Counted from the stretch's first letter, positions 8,323-17,516 are shown. The stretch: DNA of 64,000 bases from an uncultured Lachnospiraceae bacterium (GCA_900542015.1 UQLY01000006.1:104095-168094), one strand, 5' to 3'. The notes: generated by a model from the sequence alone, not told the origin. Numbers and translations are program-made.

Positions 8323-9103
8323 AATCGGCGAAAGATTATACAACGGTATTATTAAAGAAAATCCCACGCTGGTGCTGATGCTCGGCATGTGTCCGACGCT
8401 TGCGGTTACGACTTCGGCGATCAACGGTCTGGGTATGGGGCTGACGACGACGGTGGTGCTGGCTTTATCCAATGCGATTATTTCCATGCTCCGCAAGATT
8501 ATTCCCGATAAGGTCCGTATCCCGGCGTTTATCGTGATTATCGCTTCCTTTGTTACGATTGTGGAGCTTTTGCTGGAAGGCTTTATTCCTTCCTTATATA
8601 GCGCGCTGGGACTTTACATACCGTTAATTGTCGTAAACTGCATTATCCTTGGGCGCGCGGAAAGCTACGCTTACAAAAATCCTGTGATTCCTTCTTTGTT
8701 TGACGGCTTGGGCATGGGGCTTGGCTTTACCTGTTCCCTGACGGTCATCGGTCTGATCAGGGAAATCATCGGTGCGGGAGAGGCGTTTGGGTTCCGGATT
8801 ATGCCCGAGTCTTATGTACCGGTCAGCATTTTCGTTATGGCGCCGGGTGCGTTTTTTGTCCTTGCCATTCTGGTTGCGATCCAGAACAAAGTCAAGATAG
8901 AAGGCGAAAAGAAAGGCAGGGATATGAGCAAAATCGGTTCCGGCTGCAGCGAGGATTGTATGAGCTGCAAAGAATCCGGCTGTTCGGCGCGCAAATTCTA
9001 TGATAATTCCGCTGTGTCGGAAGCGAAGGCGGAAACAACAGCGGAAGCAGAGGCGGAACCGGAATCCAAGACAAAAGCAGAGGAGGTAAATGCAAATGAG
9101 TGA
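8315..9103 (+). CDS. rnfE: Rnf complex subunit E with Cys-rich C-terminal tail
   Basis: RnfE is a six-helix membrane subunit homologous to RnfA and NqrD. Residues 1-200 are typical (NPTLVLMLGMCPTLAVTTSA, then GLGMGLGFTCSLTVIGLIRE). Beyond that, about 60 residues are added: a cysteine-rich stretch CSEDCMSCKESGCSARK followed by an Ala/Glu/Lys-rich low-complexity tail. The usual RnfE is close to 200-230 residues, so the tail is an extension. It might bind a metal or Fe-S cluster, but I cannot show this. The end overlaps the rnfA start. Confidence 0.93.
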   Translation: MNKIGERLYNGIIKENPTLVLMLGMCPTLAVTTSAINGLGMGLTTTVVLALSNAIISMLRKIIPDKVRIPAFIVIIASFVTIVELLLEGFIPSLYSALGLYIPLIVVNCIILGRAESYAYKNPVIPSLFDGLGMGLGFTCSLTVIGLIREIIGAGEAFGFRIMPESYVPVSIFVMAPGAFFVLAILVAIQNKVKIEGEKKGRDMSKIGSGCSEDCMSCKESGCSARKFYDNSAVSEAKAETTAEAEAEPESKTKAEEVNANE

Positions 9104-9671
9104 GTTGATTATCATTGCGTTGGGCTCGGCGCTGGTCAATAATGTAGTATTAAGTCAGTTTTTGGGGCTGTGTCCGTTCCTCGGCGTTTCTAAAAAGACC
9201 AACACCGCAGCGGGCATGGGAACGGCGGTTATCTTTGTCATTACCCTTGCGTCCTTTGTGGCGGCTGTGATTTATAAGTTTGTGCTGGACCCGCTGGGGC
9301 TGGATTACTTAAAGACCATTGTTTTTATTCTGGTCATTGCGGCACTGGTGCAGTTTGTGGAAATGTTTTTAAAGAAATTTATGCCTTCGTTATATGAGGC
9401 GCTGGGCGTATATCTTCCTTTGATTACAACAAACTGCGCGGTACTGGGCGTGGCATTAAATAATGTGCAGGATTCCTACGGTATTCTGGAAAGCGTCGTA
9501 AACGGCTTTGCGACGGCGGTAGGCTTTACGATTGCCATTGTGATTTTGGCGGGGATCAGAGAAAAAATAGAATATAACGATATCCCGGCGCCTTTTAAGG
9601 GAATGCCGATCGTGCTGGTAACCGCAGGCTTGATGGCGATTGCATTTTGCGGCTTTTCGGGTCTGTTATAG
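9096..9671 (+). CDS. rnfA: Rnf complex subunit A
   Basis: RnfA is the six-helix membrane partner of RnfE; together they hold an Fe-S cluster inside the membrane. The sequence LVNNVVLSQFLGLCPFLGVS near the N-terminus carries the conserved cysteine, and a second Cys lies in LITTNCAVLGVALNN. I place the start at 9096 because AGGAGG at 9081-9086 is nine bases upstream; the ATG at 9090 would be only three bases away. Length is 191 residues, as in other RnfA proteins. Confidence 0.96.
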   Translation: MSELIIIALGSALVNNVVLSQFLGLCPFLGVSKKTNTAAGMGTAVIFVITLASFVAAVIYKFVLDPLGLDYLKTIVFILVIAALVQFVEMFLKKFMPSLYEALGVYLPLITTNCAVLGVALNNVQDSYGILESVVNGFATAVGFTIAIVILAGIREKIEYNDIPAPFKGMPIVLVTAGLMAIAFCGFSGLL

Positions 9672-9674
9672 GAG

Positions 9675-10481
9675 GTGTGGCAAATGAATGTAAGCGGAAT
9701 TTTAATCGCCGCCGCTTTAGTAGGCGGGATCGGACTTTTTATCGGACTGTTTTTGGGCGTTGCGGGTATAAAGTTTAAAGTTGAAGTGGATGAAAAGGAA
9801 GAAGCGGTGCTTGCCGCGCTTCCGGGAAATAACTGCGGCGGCTGCGGCTTCGCGGGCTGTTCCGGGTTAGCTGCGGCTATCGCAAAAGGCGAGGCGGAGG
9901 TCGGCACCTGTCCGGTGGGCGGCGAGCCCGTAGCGAAAAAAATTGCGGAAATTATGGGCGTGGAAGCGGGCGAAAGCGTCCGTATGGTCGCATTTGTAAA
10001 ATGCAAGGGCGATTGCGACAAGACAAAGGTGGATTATGATTACAGCGGGGTAACCGACTGCAATATGCTGAGCTTTGTACCAAACGGCGGTCCGAAATCC
10101 TGTAACCAGGGGTGCCTCGGATACGGTTCCTGCGTAAAAGCGTGTCCCTTTGACGCGATTCATGTGGTAAACGGCGTGGCGGTCGTGGATAAGGAAGCAT
10201 GTAAGGCTTGCGGAAAATGTGTGGCGGCTTGTCCGAAGCATTTGATTGAACTGATTCCTTATGCGGCGAAATACGCGGTGGCATGCAGCAATACAGAGAA
10301 AGGTCCCGTGACCATGAAGGCTTGCGAGGTGGGCTGTATCGGCTGTACGCTCTGCGCTAAGAATTGTCCGGAAGGGGCGGTTACCATAGAAAACTTCAAC
10401 GCGCATATCGATCAGGATAAGTGTATCGGCTGCGGCGTCTGCGCCTCCAAATGCCCGAAAAAAGCCATTGTGGAAGTATAA
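9675..10481 (+). CDS. rnfB: Rnf complex subunit B (ferredoxin-type)
   Basis: RnfB accepts electrons from ferredoxin. It starts with one membrane helix (residues 5-28), followed by the 4Fe-4S motif CGGCGFAGCSG and a distant Cys in the RnfB-specific domain. Four further Cys motifs follow: CLGYGSCVKACPF, CKACGKCVAACP, CIGCTLCAKNCP and CIGCGVCASKCP, giving an array for several 4Fe-4S clusters. The gene closes the rnfCDGEAB operon. The order is the one usual for Clostridia. Confidence 0.96.
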   Translation: MWQMNVSGILIAAALVGGIGLFIGLFLGVAGIKFKVEVDEKEEAVLAALPGNNCGGCGFAGCSGLAAAIAKGEAEVGTCPVGGEPVAKKIAEIMGVEAGESVRMVAFVKCKGDCDKTKVDYDYSGVTDCNMLSFVPNGGPKSCNQGCLGYGSCVKACPFDAIHVVNGVAVVDKEACKACGKCVAACPKHLIELIPYAAKYAVACSNTEKGPVTMKACEVGCIGCTLCAKNCPEGAVTIENFNAHIDQDKCIGCGVCASKCPKKAIVEV

Positions 10482-10543
10482 GACGGTAAAAACAGGAAAA
10501 ACTAGCAAAAAGCGCTGTACCAAAGAGGGGCGGTACGTTGGAA

Positions 10544-10656
10544 GTCAAATACCCCGATGCAAGCATACGGGGCATCAAGCTAGAAGCGATGCAAGCATCG
10601 GGGTATTTGACCCTCGCGGCGTTCGCCAAATGGACGCGCAAGCGCGTCCGCTTGGC
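10544..10656. repeat. Intergenic double-hairpin element
   Basis: GTCAAATACCCCGATGC at 10544-10560 is perfectly repeated in inverted orientation at 10595-10611. A second hairpin follows at 10625-10656: GCCAA and TTGGC enclose the palindrome GGACGCGC-AA-GCGCGTCC. The element fills the gap between rnfB and the aminopeptidase gene and is GC-richer than its surroundings. Codons read through it in a plus-strand frame (10468-10734) look like translated palindrome and are not taken as a gene. It may be a mobile REP-like unit or a transcription end. Confidence 0.65.
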
Positions 10657-10693
10657 TCACTGCCCGCGGGAATAAAAATTGTAAAGGCAGGTA

Positions 10694-12082
10694 ATGATTG
10701 GAATGAAAACAGAAAATGTCTGGGAAAAATATAGCGACGCACAGTTGGAGGAATTGGAGGAGCTGAGTGCGTCTTACCGTGCGTTTCTCGACTGTGGGAA
10801 AACGGAGCGGGAATGTGTCAGCGAAATTGTAAATCGTATTGAAGAAGAGGGCTATGTGGAGCTTGCCCGGATCAGAAAAGAAGGGAAAGGGCTGAAACCC
10901 GGAGACAAGGTATATGCGGTCAATATGGAAAAATCCGTTGTCATGTACCAGATCGGTAAAGCGCCGATAGAAGAAGGTATGAATATCCTGGGCGCGCACA
11001 TTGATTCTCCGAGATTGGATGTAAAGCAGAATCCGCTCTATGAAGAAGGAGATTTCGCTTATTTTGATACCCATTATTACGGAGGCATCAAGAAATATCA
11101 GTGGGTGGCGATTCCCCTTGCCCTGCACGGCGTTATCGTTAAAAAAGACGGTACGACGACCATTGTCAATGTGGGAGAGGAAGAAGACGATCCGGTATTT
11201 TTCGTATCCGATCTGTTGGTGCACCTGGCGGCTGAACAGATGGAAAAGAAGGCGAATAAGGTCATCGAAGGGGAAGCGCTGGATATTATCGTGGGAAACA
11301 AACCACTAAAAGGAGAGGAAAAGGATAAGATCACGGCGGGCGTTTTGAAACTGTTAAAAGACCAGTATGATATGGAAGAAGGAGATTTTATCTCCGCGGA
11401 GCTGGAAATTGTCCCGGCGGGAAAGGCGAAGGAAGCGGGCTTTGACAGAAGCATGGTGCTTGCTTACGGACAGGATGACAGAGTCTGCGCTTACAGCTCT
11501 TTGGAAGCGATGCTTGCCGTTAAGAATCCGGAAAGAACCGCCTGCTGTCTGCTGGTGGATAAGGAAGAGATCGGCAGCGTGGGCGCTACGGGAATGCAGT
11601 CCAAATTTTTTGAAAATACCTTTGCAGAAATCCTGGATCTGCTGGGGCAATTCAGCGAACTGACGTTAAGAAGGGCGTTAGCCGCTTCCAGAATGCTTTC
11701 TTCCGATGTAAGCAGCGCTTTTGACCCGCTGTATGCGGCAAGTTTTGATAAAAAGAACGTCGCTTACCTGGGGCATGGCATGGTGTTCAATAAATTTACG
11801 GGTTCCAGAGGAAAATCCGGTTCCAATGACGCCAATGCGGAATACCTTGCCTTTATCAGAAAGGTAATGGACGAAGCGGGAGTTTCCTTCCAGACGGCGG
11901 AGCTTGGAAAGGTGGATCTGGGCGGCGGCGGCACGATCGCATATATTCTTTCCCTGTACGGCATGAATGTCATCGACTGCGGCGTGGCGGTGCTCAATAT
12001 GCACGCGCCCTATGAGGCGACTTCTAAAGCGGATTTATATGAAGCAAAATGCGGCTATGCGGCTTTTTTAACGGCTAAGTAG
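10694..12082 (+). CDS. M18-family aminopeptidase (zinc metallopeptidase)
   Basis: This cytosolic enzyme removes N-terminal residues from peptides. The metal ligands of family M18 are visible: GAHIDSPRLD with the first His and Asp, YGQDDRVCAY with an Asp, DKEEIGSVGATGMQS with the catalytic Glu pair, and a His near the C-terminus (LNMHAPYE). Length is 462 residues, in the normal range. The ATG at 10694 sits close behind AGGCAGG; an ATG at 10703 is also possible and removes three residues. It is separated from rnfB by a hairpin element, so it probably has its own transcription start. Confidence 0.92.
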   Translation: MIGMKTENVWEKYSDAQLEELEELSASYRAFLDCGKTERECVSEIVNRIEEEGYVELARIRKEGKGLKPGDKVYAVNMEKSVVMYQIGKAPIEEGMNILGAHIDSPRLDVKQNPLYEEGDFAYFDTHYYGGIKKYQWVAIPLALHGVIVKKDGTTTIVNVGEEEDDPVFFVSDLLVHLAAEQMEKKANKVIEGEALDIIVGNKPLKGEEKDKITAGVLKLLKDQYDMEEGDFISAELEIVPAGKAKEAGFDRSMVLAYGQDDRVCAYSSLEAMLAVKNPERTACCLLVDKEEIGSVGATGMQSKFFENTFAEILDLLGQFSELTLRRALAASRMLSSDVSSAFDPLYAASFDKKNVAYLGHGMVFNKFTGSRGKSGSNDANAEYLAFIRKVMDEAGVSFQTAELGKVDLGGGGTIAYILSLYGMNVIDCGVAVLNMHAPYEATSKADLYEAKCGYAAFLTAK

Positions 12083-12103
12083 CAGAAAGGATCATTTTGG
12101 CAT

Positions 12104-13300
12104 ATGGCAATCGTAACATTAAAAAAAGGAGAGGGCAGAGCCTTAAAAGCCGGCGGGAGCTGGATTTACGATAATGAAATCGATTCCGTAGCAGGTTCCT
12201 TTGAAAACGGAGAAATCGTCATCGTCCATGACTTTGACGGTTTTCCTCTGGGAAGGGGATTTATCAATACCCATTCCAAGATCCGCATCCGGATGATGAC
12301 CCGGAAAAAGGATCAGGAGATCGACGAGGCTTTTATTTACAAAAGAGTAAAGGAAGCGTGGGACTACCGCAAGAAGACGGTGGATACGGGCAGCTGCCGC
12401 GTTATTTTCGGGGAAGCGGATTTCCTGCCGGGGCTTGTGGTCGATAAATTTGAGGACGTTTTGGTCATACAATCCCTTGCGCTGGGGATCGACCGGTTAA
12501 AACCGGTGATTCTGGAACAGTTAAAGAAGGTGCTTGCCGAAGACGGCATAATGATCCGCGGCATCTATGAAAGAAGCGATGCAAAGGTCAGAAGTCAGGA
12601 GGGCATGGAGCAGTACAAGGGCTTTATCGGAGAACCTTTTGACACCAGGGTGCAGATCGTGGAAAACGGCGTAAAATACATAGTAGATGTGAAAGACGGA
12701 CAAAAGACGGGATTTTTTCTGGATCAGAAATATAACCGTCTTGCCGTGCAAAAGCTTTGCAGGGAGGCAAGGGTGCTGGATTGCTTTACCCATACCGGTT
12801 CTTTTGCTTTAAATGCGGGAATAGCCGGGGCAAAGGAAGTAACAGGCGTAGACGCCTCCGGGCTGGCGGTGGAGCAGGCAACGGAAAACGCGGCGTTAAA
12901 CGGGCTTTCCGACCGCGTCAGGTTTATCTGTGAGGATGTTTTTGATCTGCTTCCGAGGCTGGAGGAGCAGCAGGAAAAATACGATGTGGTCATATTGGAC
13001 CCTCCTGCATTTACCAAGTCCCGCAGCTCGGTTAAAAATGCGGTAAAGGGCTATCGGGAAATCAATTTAAGGGCGATGAAGTTAGTAAAGGACGGCGGGT
13101 ATCTTTGCACTTGTTCCTGCTCTCATTTTATGACTTATGAATTGTTTACCCAGACCATCGGGCAGGCGGCAAGAAATGTCCGCAAGCGGCTCAGGCAGGT
13201 GGAATACCGCACCCAGGCGCCCGATCACCCCATTCTTTGGGCGGCGGACGAATCTTACTATTTGAAGTTTTATATTTTTCAGGTTTGCGACGAACATTAG
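12104..13300 (+). CDS. RlmI-like class I SAM-dependent rRNA methyltransferase
   Basis: 398 residues. An N-terminal PUA domain (residues 1-80, starting AIVTLKKGEGRALKAGGSWI) is followed by an RlmI-type central domain and a Rossmann methyltransferase. Seen motifs are VLDCFTHTGSFALNAG (SAM site), DVVILDPPAFTKSRSS (catalytic DPPAF) and LCTCSCSHFM (catalytic Cys). This matches the RlmI/RlmK family that makes 5-methylcytosine in 23S rRNA; the exact target base is inferred from family knowledge. It follows the aminopeptidase gene by 21 bases, probably in the same transcript. Confidence 0.9.
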   Translation: MAIVTLKKGEGRALKAGGSWIYDNEIDSVAGSFENGEIVIVHDFDGFPLGRGFINTHSKIRIRMMTRKKDQEIDEAFIYKRVKEAWDYRKKTVDTGSCRVIFGEADFLPGLVVDKFEDVLVIQSLALGIDRLKPVILEQLKKVLAEDGIMIRGIYERSDAKVRSQEGMEQYKGFIGEPFDTRVQIVENGVKYIVDVKDGQKTGFFLDQKYNRLAVQKLCREARVLDCFTHTGSFALNAGIAGAKEVTGVDASGLAVEQATENAALNGLSDRVRFICEDVFDLLPRLEEQQEKYDVVILDPPAFTKSRSSVKNAVKGYREINLRAMKLVKDGGYLCTCSCSHFMTYELFTQTIGQAARNVRKRLRQVEYRTQAPDHPILWAADESYYLKFYIFQVCDEH

Positions 13301-13358
13301 ACGGCTTTATGGCGTCTTACAGACGCCGGATAAAAATAATACAAAGAGGAGAACCAAA

Positions 13359-13631
13359 ATGAAAAGAGCAATTATAACCGTACTCGGAAAAGACACTGTG
13401 GGAATTATCGCGAGAGTCTGCACCTATCTTGCAGATCATCAGGTCAATATTCTGGACATTTCCCAGACGATCGTACAGGATTATTTCAACATGATGATGA
13501 TTGTCGATATGGGGAAAGCGAGCGTCCCTTTTGACACTGTAGTGGATGAACTGGCAAAGCTGGGCGAGGACATCGGCGTTATGATAAAATGCCAGAGAGA
13601 AGACATTTTTGATATGATGCACAGGATTTAA
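13359..13631 (+). CDS. ACT-domain regulatory protein (UPF0237)
   Basis: A 90-residue single ACT domain: AIITVLGKDTVGIIARVCTY, then NILDISQTIVQDYFNMMMIV. ACT domains bind small ligands, often amino acids. Proteins of this type are nearly always found next to an UPF0210 protein, as here (65 bases to the next start), which suggests that they act together. The ligand is not known. AAAGAGGAG precedes the start. Confidence 0.9.
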   Translation: MKRAIITVLGKDTVGIIARVCTYLADHQVNILDISQTIVQDYFNMMMIVDMGKASVPFDTVVDELAKLGEDIGVMIKCQREDIFDMMHRI

Positions 13632-13696
13632 CAGACGGCAAAAAGATGGCAAAGAGCCGGTAATCAGACGATTGTCATAGTAACAGGAGAAAAGAC

Positions 13697-15061
13697 ATGA
13701 TTAACTTTTATGAAGTAAACGAAACCAATAAAATGATTGAGAAGGAAAATCTGGATGTGCGTACCATTACGCTCGGCATCAGCCTGTTGGACTGTATCGA
13801 TTCGGATTTGGAAACGTTAAAGAAAAATATTTATACGAAAATCAAAGAAACCGCAAAGGATCTGGTGGCGACCGGAGAGGAAATCGAAAAAGAATTTGGG
13901 ATTCCCATTGTCAATAAAAGAATTTCGGTTACCCCGATCGCGCTGGTAGGCGGTTCGGCATGTAAAACTCCCGAGGATTTTGCACAGATCGCAGAGGTGC
14001 TGGATCAGGTGGCAAAAGAAGTCGGGGTCAATTTCCTCGGCGGATATTCGGCGCTGGTAGCGAAGGGAATGACCAAGGCGGACGAAATGCTGATCCGTTC
14101 CATCCCCCTTGCTTTATCCAGGACGGAGCGCGTCTGCAGCAGCGTAAACTTAGGCTCTACCAAGACCGGAATCAATATGGACGCGGTAAAGCTGATGGGA
14201 GAGATTATTAAAGAGACTGCGGAATATACCAAAGACGACGGCTCCATGGGCTGCGCCAAACTCGTTGTATTTTGCAATGCGCCCGACGACAACCCGTTTA
14301 TGGCAGGCGCTTTTCACGGCGTGACCGAAGCCGATAAGATTATTAACGTCGGCGTTTCCGGTCCCGGAGTTGTCAAGACCGCGCTGGAAAAGGTGCGCGG
14401 AGAGAATTTTGAAGTGCTTTGCGAGACGATCAAAAAGACGGCGTTTAAGGTAACCCGTGTGGGACAGCTTGTAGCAAAAGAGGCTTCCCGGATGTTAGGG
14501 ATTCCTTTCGGTATTATAGATCTTTCGCTGGCGCCGACGCCCGCAATCGGGGACAGTGTAGCCGATATTCTAACCGAAATCGGCGTGGAGCATCCCGGCG
14601 CGCCGGGAACGACGGCTGCGCTTGCGTTGTTAAACGATCAGGTCAAAAAGGGCGGCGTCATGGCTTCTTCTTATGTGGGAGGCTTAAGCGGGGCGTTTAT
14701 TCCGGTCAGTGAGGATCAGGGGATGATCGACGCGGTCAACGCCGGCGCGCTGACGCTGGAAAAACTGGAAGCGATGACCTGCGTATGCAGCGTGGGACTT
14801 GATATGATCGCGATTCCCGGCGATACGAAGGCGACGACGATTTCCGGCGTTATTGCCGATGAAATGGCGATCGGTATGGTAAACCAAAAGACGACGGCTG
14901 TCCGCATCATTCCCGTAATCGGAAAGGGCGTGGGAGAAACCGTGGAATTTGGCGGACTGTTGGGCTATGCGCCGATTATGCCCGTTAATGGGTTTGCTTG
15001 TGATAACTTTGTAAACAGAGGCGGACGGATTCCGGCACCGATCCACAGCTTTAAGAATTAA
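13697..15061 (+). CDS. PFL-like protein of family UPF0210 (DUF711)
   Basis: 454 residues matching the UPF0210 family throughout: VRTITLGISLLDCIDSD near the start, the Gly-rich FLGGYSALVAKGMTKAD, and DLSLAPTPAIGDSVADIL in the middle. The fold is related to pyruvate formate lyase, but I see no glycyl-radical loop, so glycyl-radical chemistry is not expected. Function is unknown. It is paired with the upstream ACT protein, a conserved arrangement. AGGAGAAAAGAC lies before the ATG. Confidence 0.9.
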   Translation: MINFYEVNETNKMIEKENLDVRTITLGISLLDCIDSDLETLKKNIYTKIKETAKDLVATGEEIEKEFGIPIVNKRISVTPIALVGGSACKTPEDFAQIAEVLDQVAKEVGVNFLGGYSALVAKGMTKADEMLIRSIPLALSRTERVCSSVNLGSTKTGINMDAVKLMGEIIKETAEYTKDDGSMGCAKLVVFCNAPDDNPFMAGAFHGVTEADKIINVGVSGPGVVKTALEKVRGENFEVLCETIKKTAFKVTRVGQLVAKEASRMLGIPFGIIDLSLAPTPAIGDSVADILTEIGVEHPGAPGTTAALALLNDQVKKGGVMASSYVGGLSGAFIPVSEDQGMIDAVNAGALTLEKLEAMTCVCSVGLDMIAIPGDTKATTISGVIADEMAIGMVNQKTTAVRIIPVIGKGVGETVEFGGLLGYAPIMPVNGFACDNFVNRGGRIPAPIHSFKN

Positions 15062-15094
15062 GGCTGCAAAAACCCGGTATTTGGAGTAAGAAGG

Positions 15095-15847
15095 ATGCAA
15101 TTAGTTATAGTAACTGCACTGGGAATCGGCGGGGCGACTGTGGTGGGAGCCGTGATAGGGTTTCTGATCCCGTCCTATTCTCAAAAATTAAATGATATTC
15201 TGATGGGCTTTGCCGCCGGGATTATGATGGCGGCGGCAGTAGTGGGACTGGTCCTTCCCGCGTTGGAAGGAACCGGAAAAAAAGGGATTCCCATTGTGGG
15301 GATCGGTCTGTTATGCGGGGCGCTGTTGTTAAACTTTTTAGACAAGGTAACACCCCACCTGCACCACTTGTCGGGCGTGGATTCCGAGAGCCATCATAAC
15401 GGAGATATTGATAAGGTCTTATTGTTTGTATTTGCCATCGGTCTGCATAATCTGCCGGAAGGACTTGCCGCAGGGGTATCCTTTGGCGGCGGCAACATCG
15501 GCAATGCGATCAGTGTGGCGTTGGGAATTGCTTTACAGAATATTCCGGAGGGGATGATTATCATTTCCCCTATGCTGATGGCGGGGATCAGTAAAAAAAG
15601 AACCTTTGTTATTGCTGCGTTTACGGGATTGGTTGAAGTGCTGGGGACTTTTCTGGGCTATGCGGCGACCAGCGTAGCGGCGTCGATCCTGCCTTTCGCC
15701 CTCAGTGTGGCAGGGGGAACGATGCTCTATGTCGTCAGCGATGAAATGATACCGGAAACCCACAGCCACGGAAATGAGCTTGCCGCCACCTATGCGCTGA
15801 TGGCGGGCTTTTTCCTGATGTTAGTCATGGACACCTGTCTGGGATAA
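15095..15847 (+). CDS. ZIP-family metal transporter
   Basis: A 250-residue membrane protein with about eight transmembrane segments. The two metal-binding helices are clear: IGLHNLPEGLAAGVSFG (helix IV) and ALQNIPEGMIIISP (helix V), both with the HNxPEG-type motif of ZIP proteins. A His-containing loop (HLHHLSGVDSESHH) lies before helix IV. Substrate is probably Zn2+ or another divalent cation; bacterial ZIP members differ in selectivity. Short distance (33 bases) to the upstream gene suggests cotranscription. Confidence 0.93.
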   Translation: MQLVIVTALGIGGATVVGAVIGFLIPSYSQKLNDILMGFAAGIMMAAAVVGLVLPALEGTGKKGIPIVGIGLLCGALLLNFLDKVTPHLHHLSGVDSESHHNGDIDKVLLFVFAIGLHNLPEGLAAGVSFGGGNIGNAISVALGIALQNIPEGMIIISPMLMAGISKKRTFVIAAFTGLVEVLGTFLGYAATSVAASILPFALSVAGGTMLYVVSDEMIPETHSHGNELAATYALMAGFFLMLVMDTCLG

Positions 15848-15894
15848 AGGCAAACCTTTAGAAGTGTTACCCTTACCTGACAAAAACCTCGTTT

Positions 15895-16131
15895 TTACGT
15901 GGAATTTTCTTCTTTGGGAGGAACATATTCCAGCAGGTCGTTTAAGCCGCAATGAAGTACGTCGCACAAACGTGCGAGCACGTCGATATCCAGTCTGGTG
16001 ATTTTGTTGTTGCAGTAATTGTTAATCTGCGTCCTCTGCATTTCTGCGCGGTGACTCAGCTTGTTTTTGCTGATCCCCGCGTCTTTGATCAATTCGTCAA
16101 GATGTATAACGACCGTACCGTGATTGCTCAT
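15895..16131 (-). CDS. Small XRE-family helix-turn-helix regulator
   Basis: 78 residues comprising almost only an HTH domain: LIKDAGISKNKLSHRAEMQR then QINNYCNNKITRLDIDVLARLCDVL. The C-terminal LNDLLEYVPP is typical of the YozG-type HTH_26 group. GGAGGTGCGGGT precedes its ATG. Two copies of AATTCGTCAAAAA lie 108-140 bases upstream and could be its binding sites. The gene is isolated between the ZIP transporter and tmcAL. Confidence 0.85.
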   Translation of the reverse strand: MSNHGTVVIHLDELIKDAGISKNKLSHRAEMQRTQINNYCNNKITRLDIDVLARLCDVLHCGLNDLLEYVPPKEENST

Positions 16132-16280
16132 ACCCGCACCTCCGAGAATGAATGGAAATTCGTACCAATTCTGTTTCTAGTGTACCTTCCCGAAGAGTGA
16201 GAAATAAGCTGTAAAAAGTCTTGTCCAAGAAATTACACAATTCGTCAAAAAAACAAGTAATTCGTCAAAAATGTAAAAGG

Positions 16281-17516
16281 TTACAGTTTCACAAGCTGTC
16301 TGCGGTATTCGTCGCGCATACCGGCGTGGTATTTGGTCCCGGCAATACATTCATATACATGGGTAGCGTAAACATCCTGTTCAAACTGCCGTCTGCCCAG
16401 AGGATACAGGTTAGCCGCCGCAGAAGTTGTTTTGGTAATGAGCGGTATCGAAGTGTTTTTTTTCAGTTTTTTAGTCAGAGCGGATGCCGCGGAGTTGAAG
16501 CCTAAAGCCCTGGCATAAAAGACAATGCCGGATTCCATATATTGTCCGACGTCATCCGCGTAAATGTCCAGCAGAATATGTGACAGGCAGCGGCTGATTC
16601 TTGCGTAAGTGATGTCTTTGCTCTTTAAGATATCGCAGAAATCGTCATATTCCTGCATTTGAAAGGTGTCGCGTACCAGTTTGTCGGAAATCGCCCCGGT
16701 TACATCCAGATAGTTGCGAAAGCCTTCCTCACGCTCGCGTACCAGCTTGAATTTGAGCATCGAGGAAAAGTCGTCCGTAAAAACGGGAAAAGTCTTGTGA
16801 AACGCTTCCGCCATGACGGCATAGGCTTCTTCCGGAAGCTGTGAGCGCACCGCTTCCAGATTGTCCTGCATGGCAAGGGACTGCCTGATGGAAATCGCGG
16901 AGCTGAAAGCGTCGGCGAGTTTATAGGAGTGGTAGTCGGAACCGATCCGCATATTGGTATAAGGCTCAATGGCGCTGTTCTGGCGCAGAAGAGCCTTGAT
17001 ATATTCGATTCCCAGGATGTTGTTGGGATAGCCCAGGATCGTATCAAAGGAATTAAAACCCTCCAAAGTTTCGGCGAGGGCGGCGTTGCGGGCAACGGGG
17101 AAAGTGCTGCCGTTTTTGATATTGGTCTTTAACGCCTTCCGGTAATCGGAGGATTCGTTTACCAGGGCGCGGGCAATGTTTTTAAGGGGCGTGATGTCCC
17201 CGCATTCGCTGCCAAAGCAGATCGAGTCGACGCAGCCCAATTGATTCAAAAGGGCGACGGAGCCCGCTGCAAAATATTCCGCGCTGCCGGTTGCATAGCA
17301 GACGGGCAGCTCCAGCACAAGATCGGCGCCGCCTGCAAGAGCCATTTTGGCGCGGCTGTATTTATCGATCAGAGCGGGCGTTCCGCGCTGGGTAAAACTG
17401 CCGCTCATAACGACGATGATATAATCCGCGCCGGTCAGCTCCCGCGCCTTTTGTATCTGATATTTATGCCCGTTGTGGAACGGGTTGTATTCCGCGATAA
17501 TGCCTGTTATTTTCAT
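16281..17516 (-). CDS. tmcAL: tRNA(Met) cytidine acetate ligase TmcAL
   Basis: TmcAL uses acetate and ATP to make N4-acetylcytidine at the wobble base of elongator tRNA-Met. The 411-residue protein begins with a nucleotidyltransferase signature, GIIAEYNPFHNGHKYQI (HxGH-type motif HNGH), and continues with VMSGSFTQRGTPALIDKYSR and GADLVLELPVCYATGSA. These blocks and the length match the YlbM/TmcAL family. It is followed on the same strand by the small XRE gene; pta runs divergently. Confidence 0.92.
   Translation of the reverse strand: MKITGIIAEYNPFHNGHKYQIQKARELTGADYIIVVMSGSFTQRGTPALIDKYSRAKMALAGGADLVLELPVCYATGSAEYFAAGSVALLNQLGCVDSICFGSECGDITPLKNIARALVNESSDYRKALKTNIKNGSTFPVARNAALAETLEGFNSFDTILGYPNNILGIEYIKALLRQNSAIEPYTNMRIGSDYHSYKLADAFSSAISIRQSLAMQDNLEAVRSQLPEEAYAVMAEAFHKTFPVFTDDFSSMLKFKLVREREEGFRNYLDVTGAISDKLVRDTFQMQEYDDFCDILKSKDITYARISRCLSHILLDIYADDVGQYMESGIVFYARALGFNSAASALTKKLKKNTSIPLITKTTSAAANLYPLGRRQFEQDVYATHVYECIAGTKYHAGMRDEYRRQLVKL

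Noticed and set aside
10468..10734. 88-codon plus-strand open frame after rnfB
   Set aside because: Its middle is translated palindrome from the hairpin element, and it overlaps both rnfB and the aminopeptidase gene.
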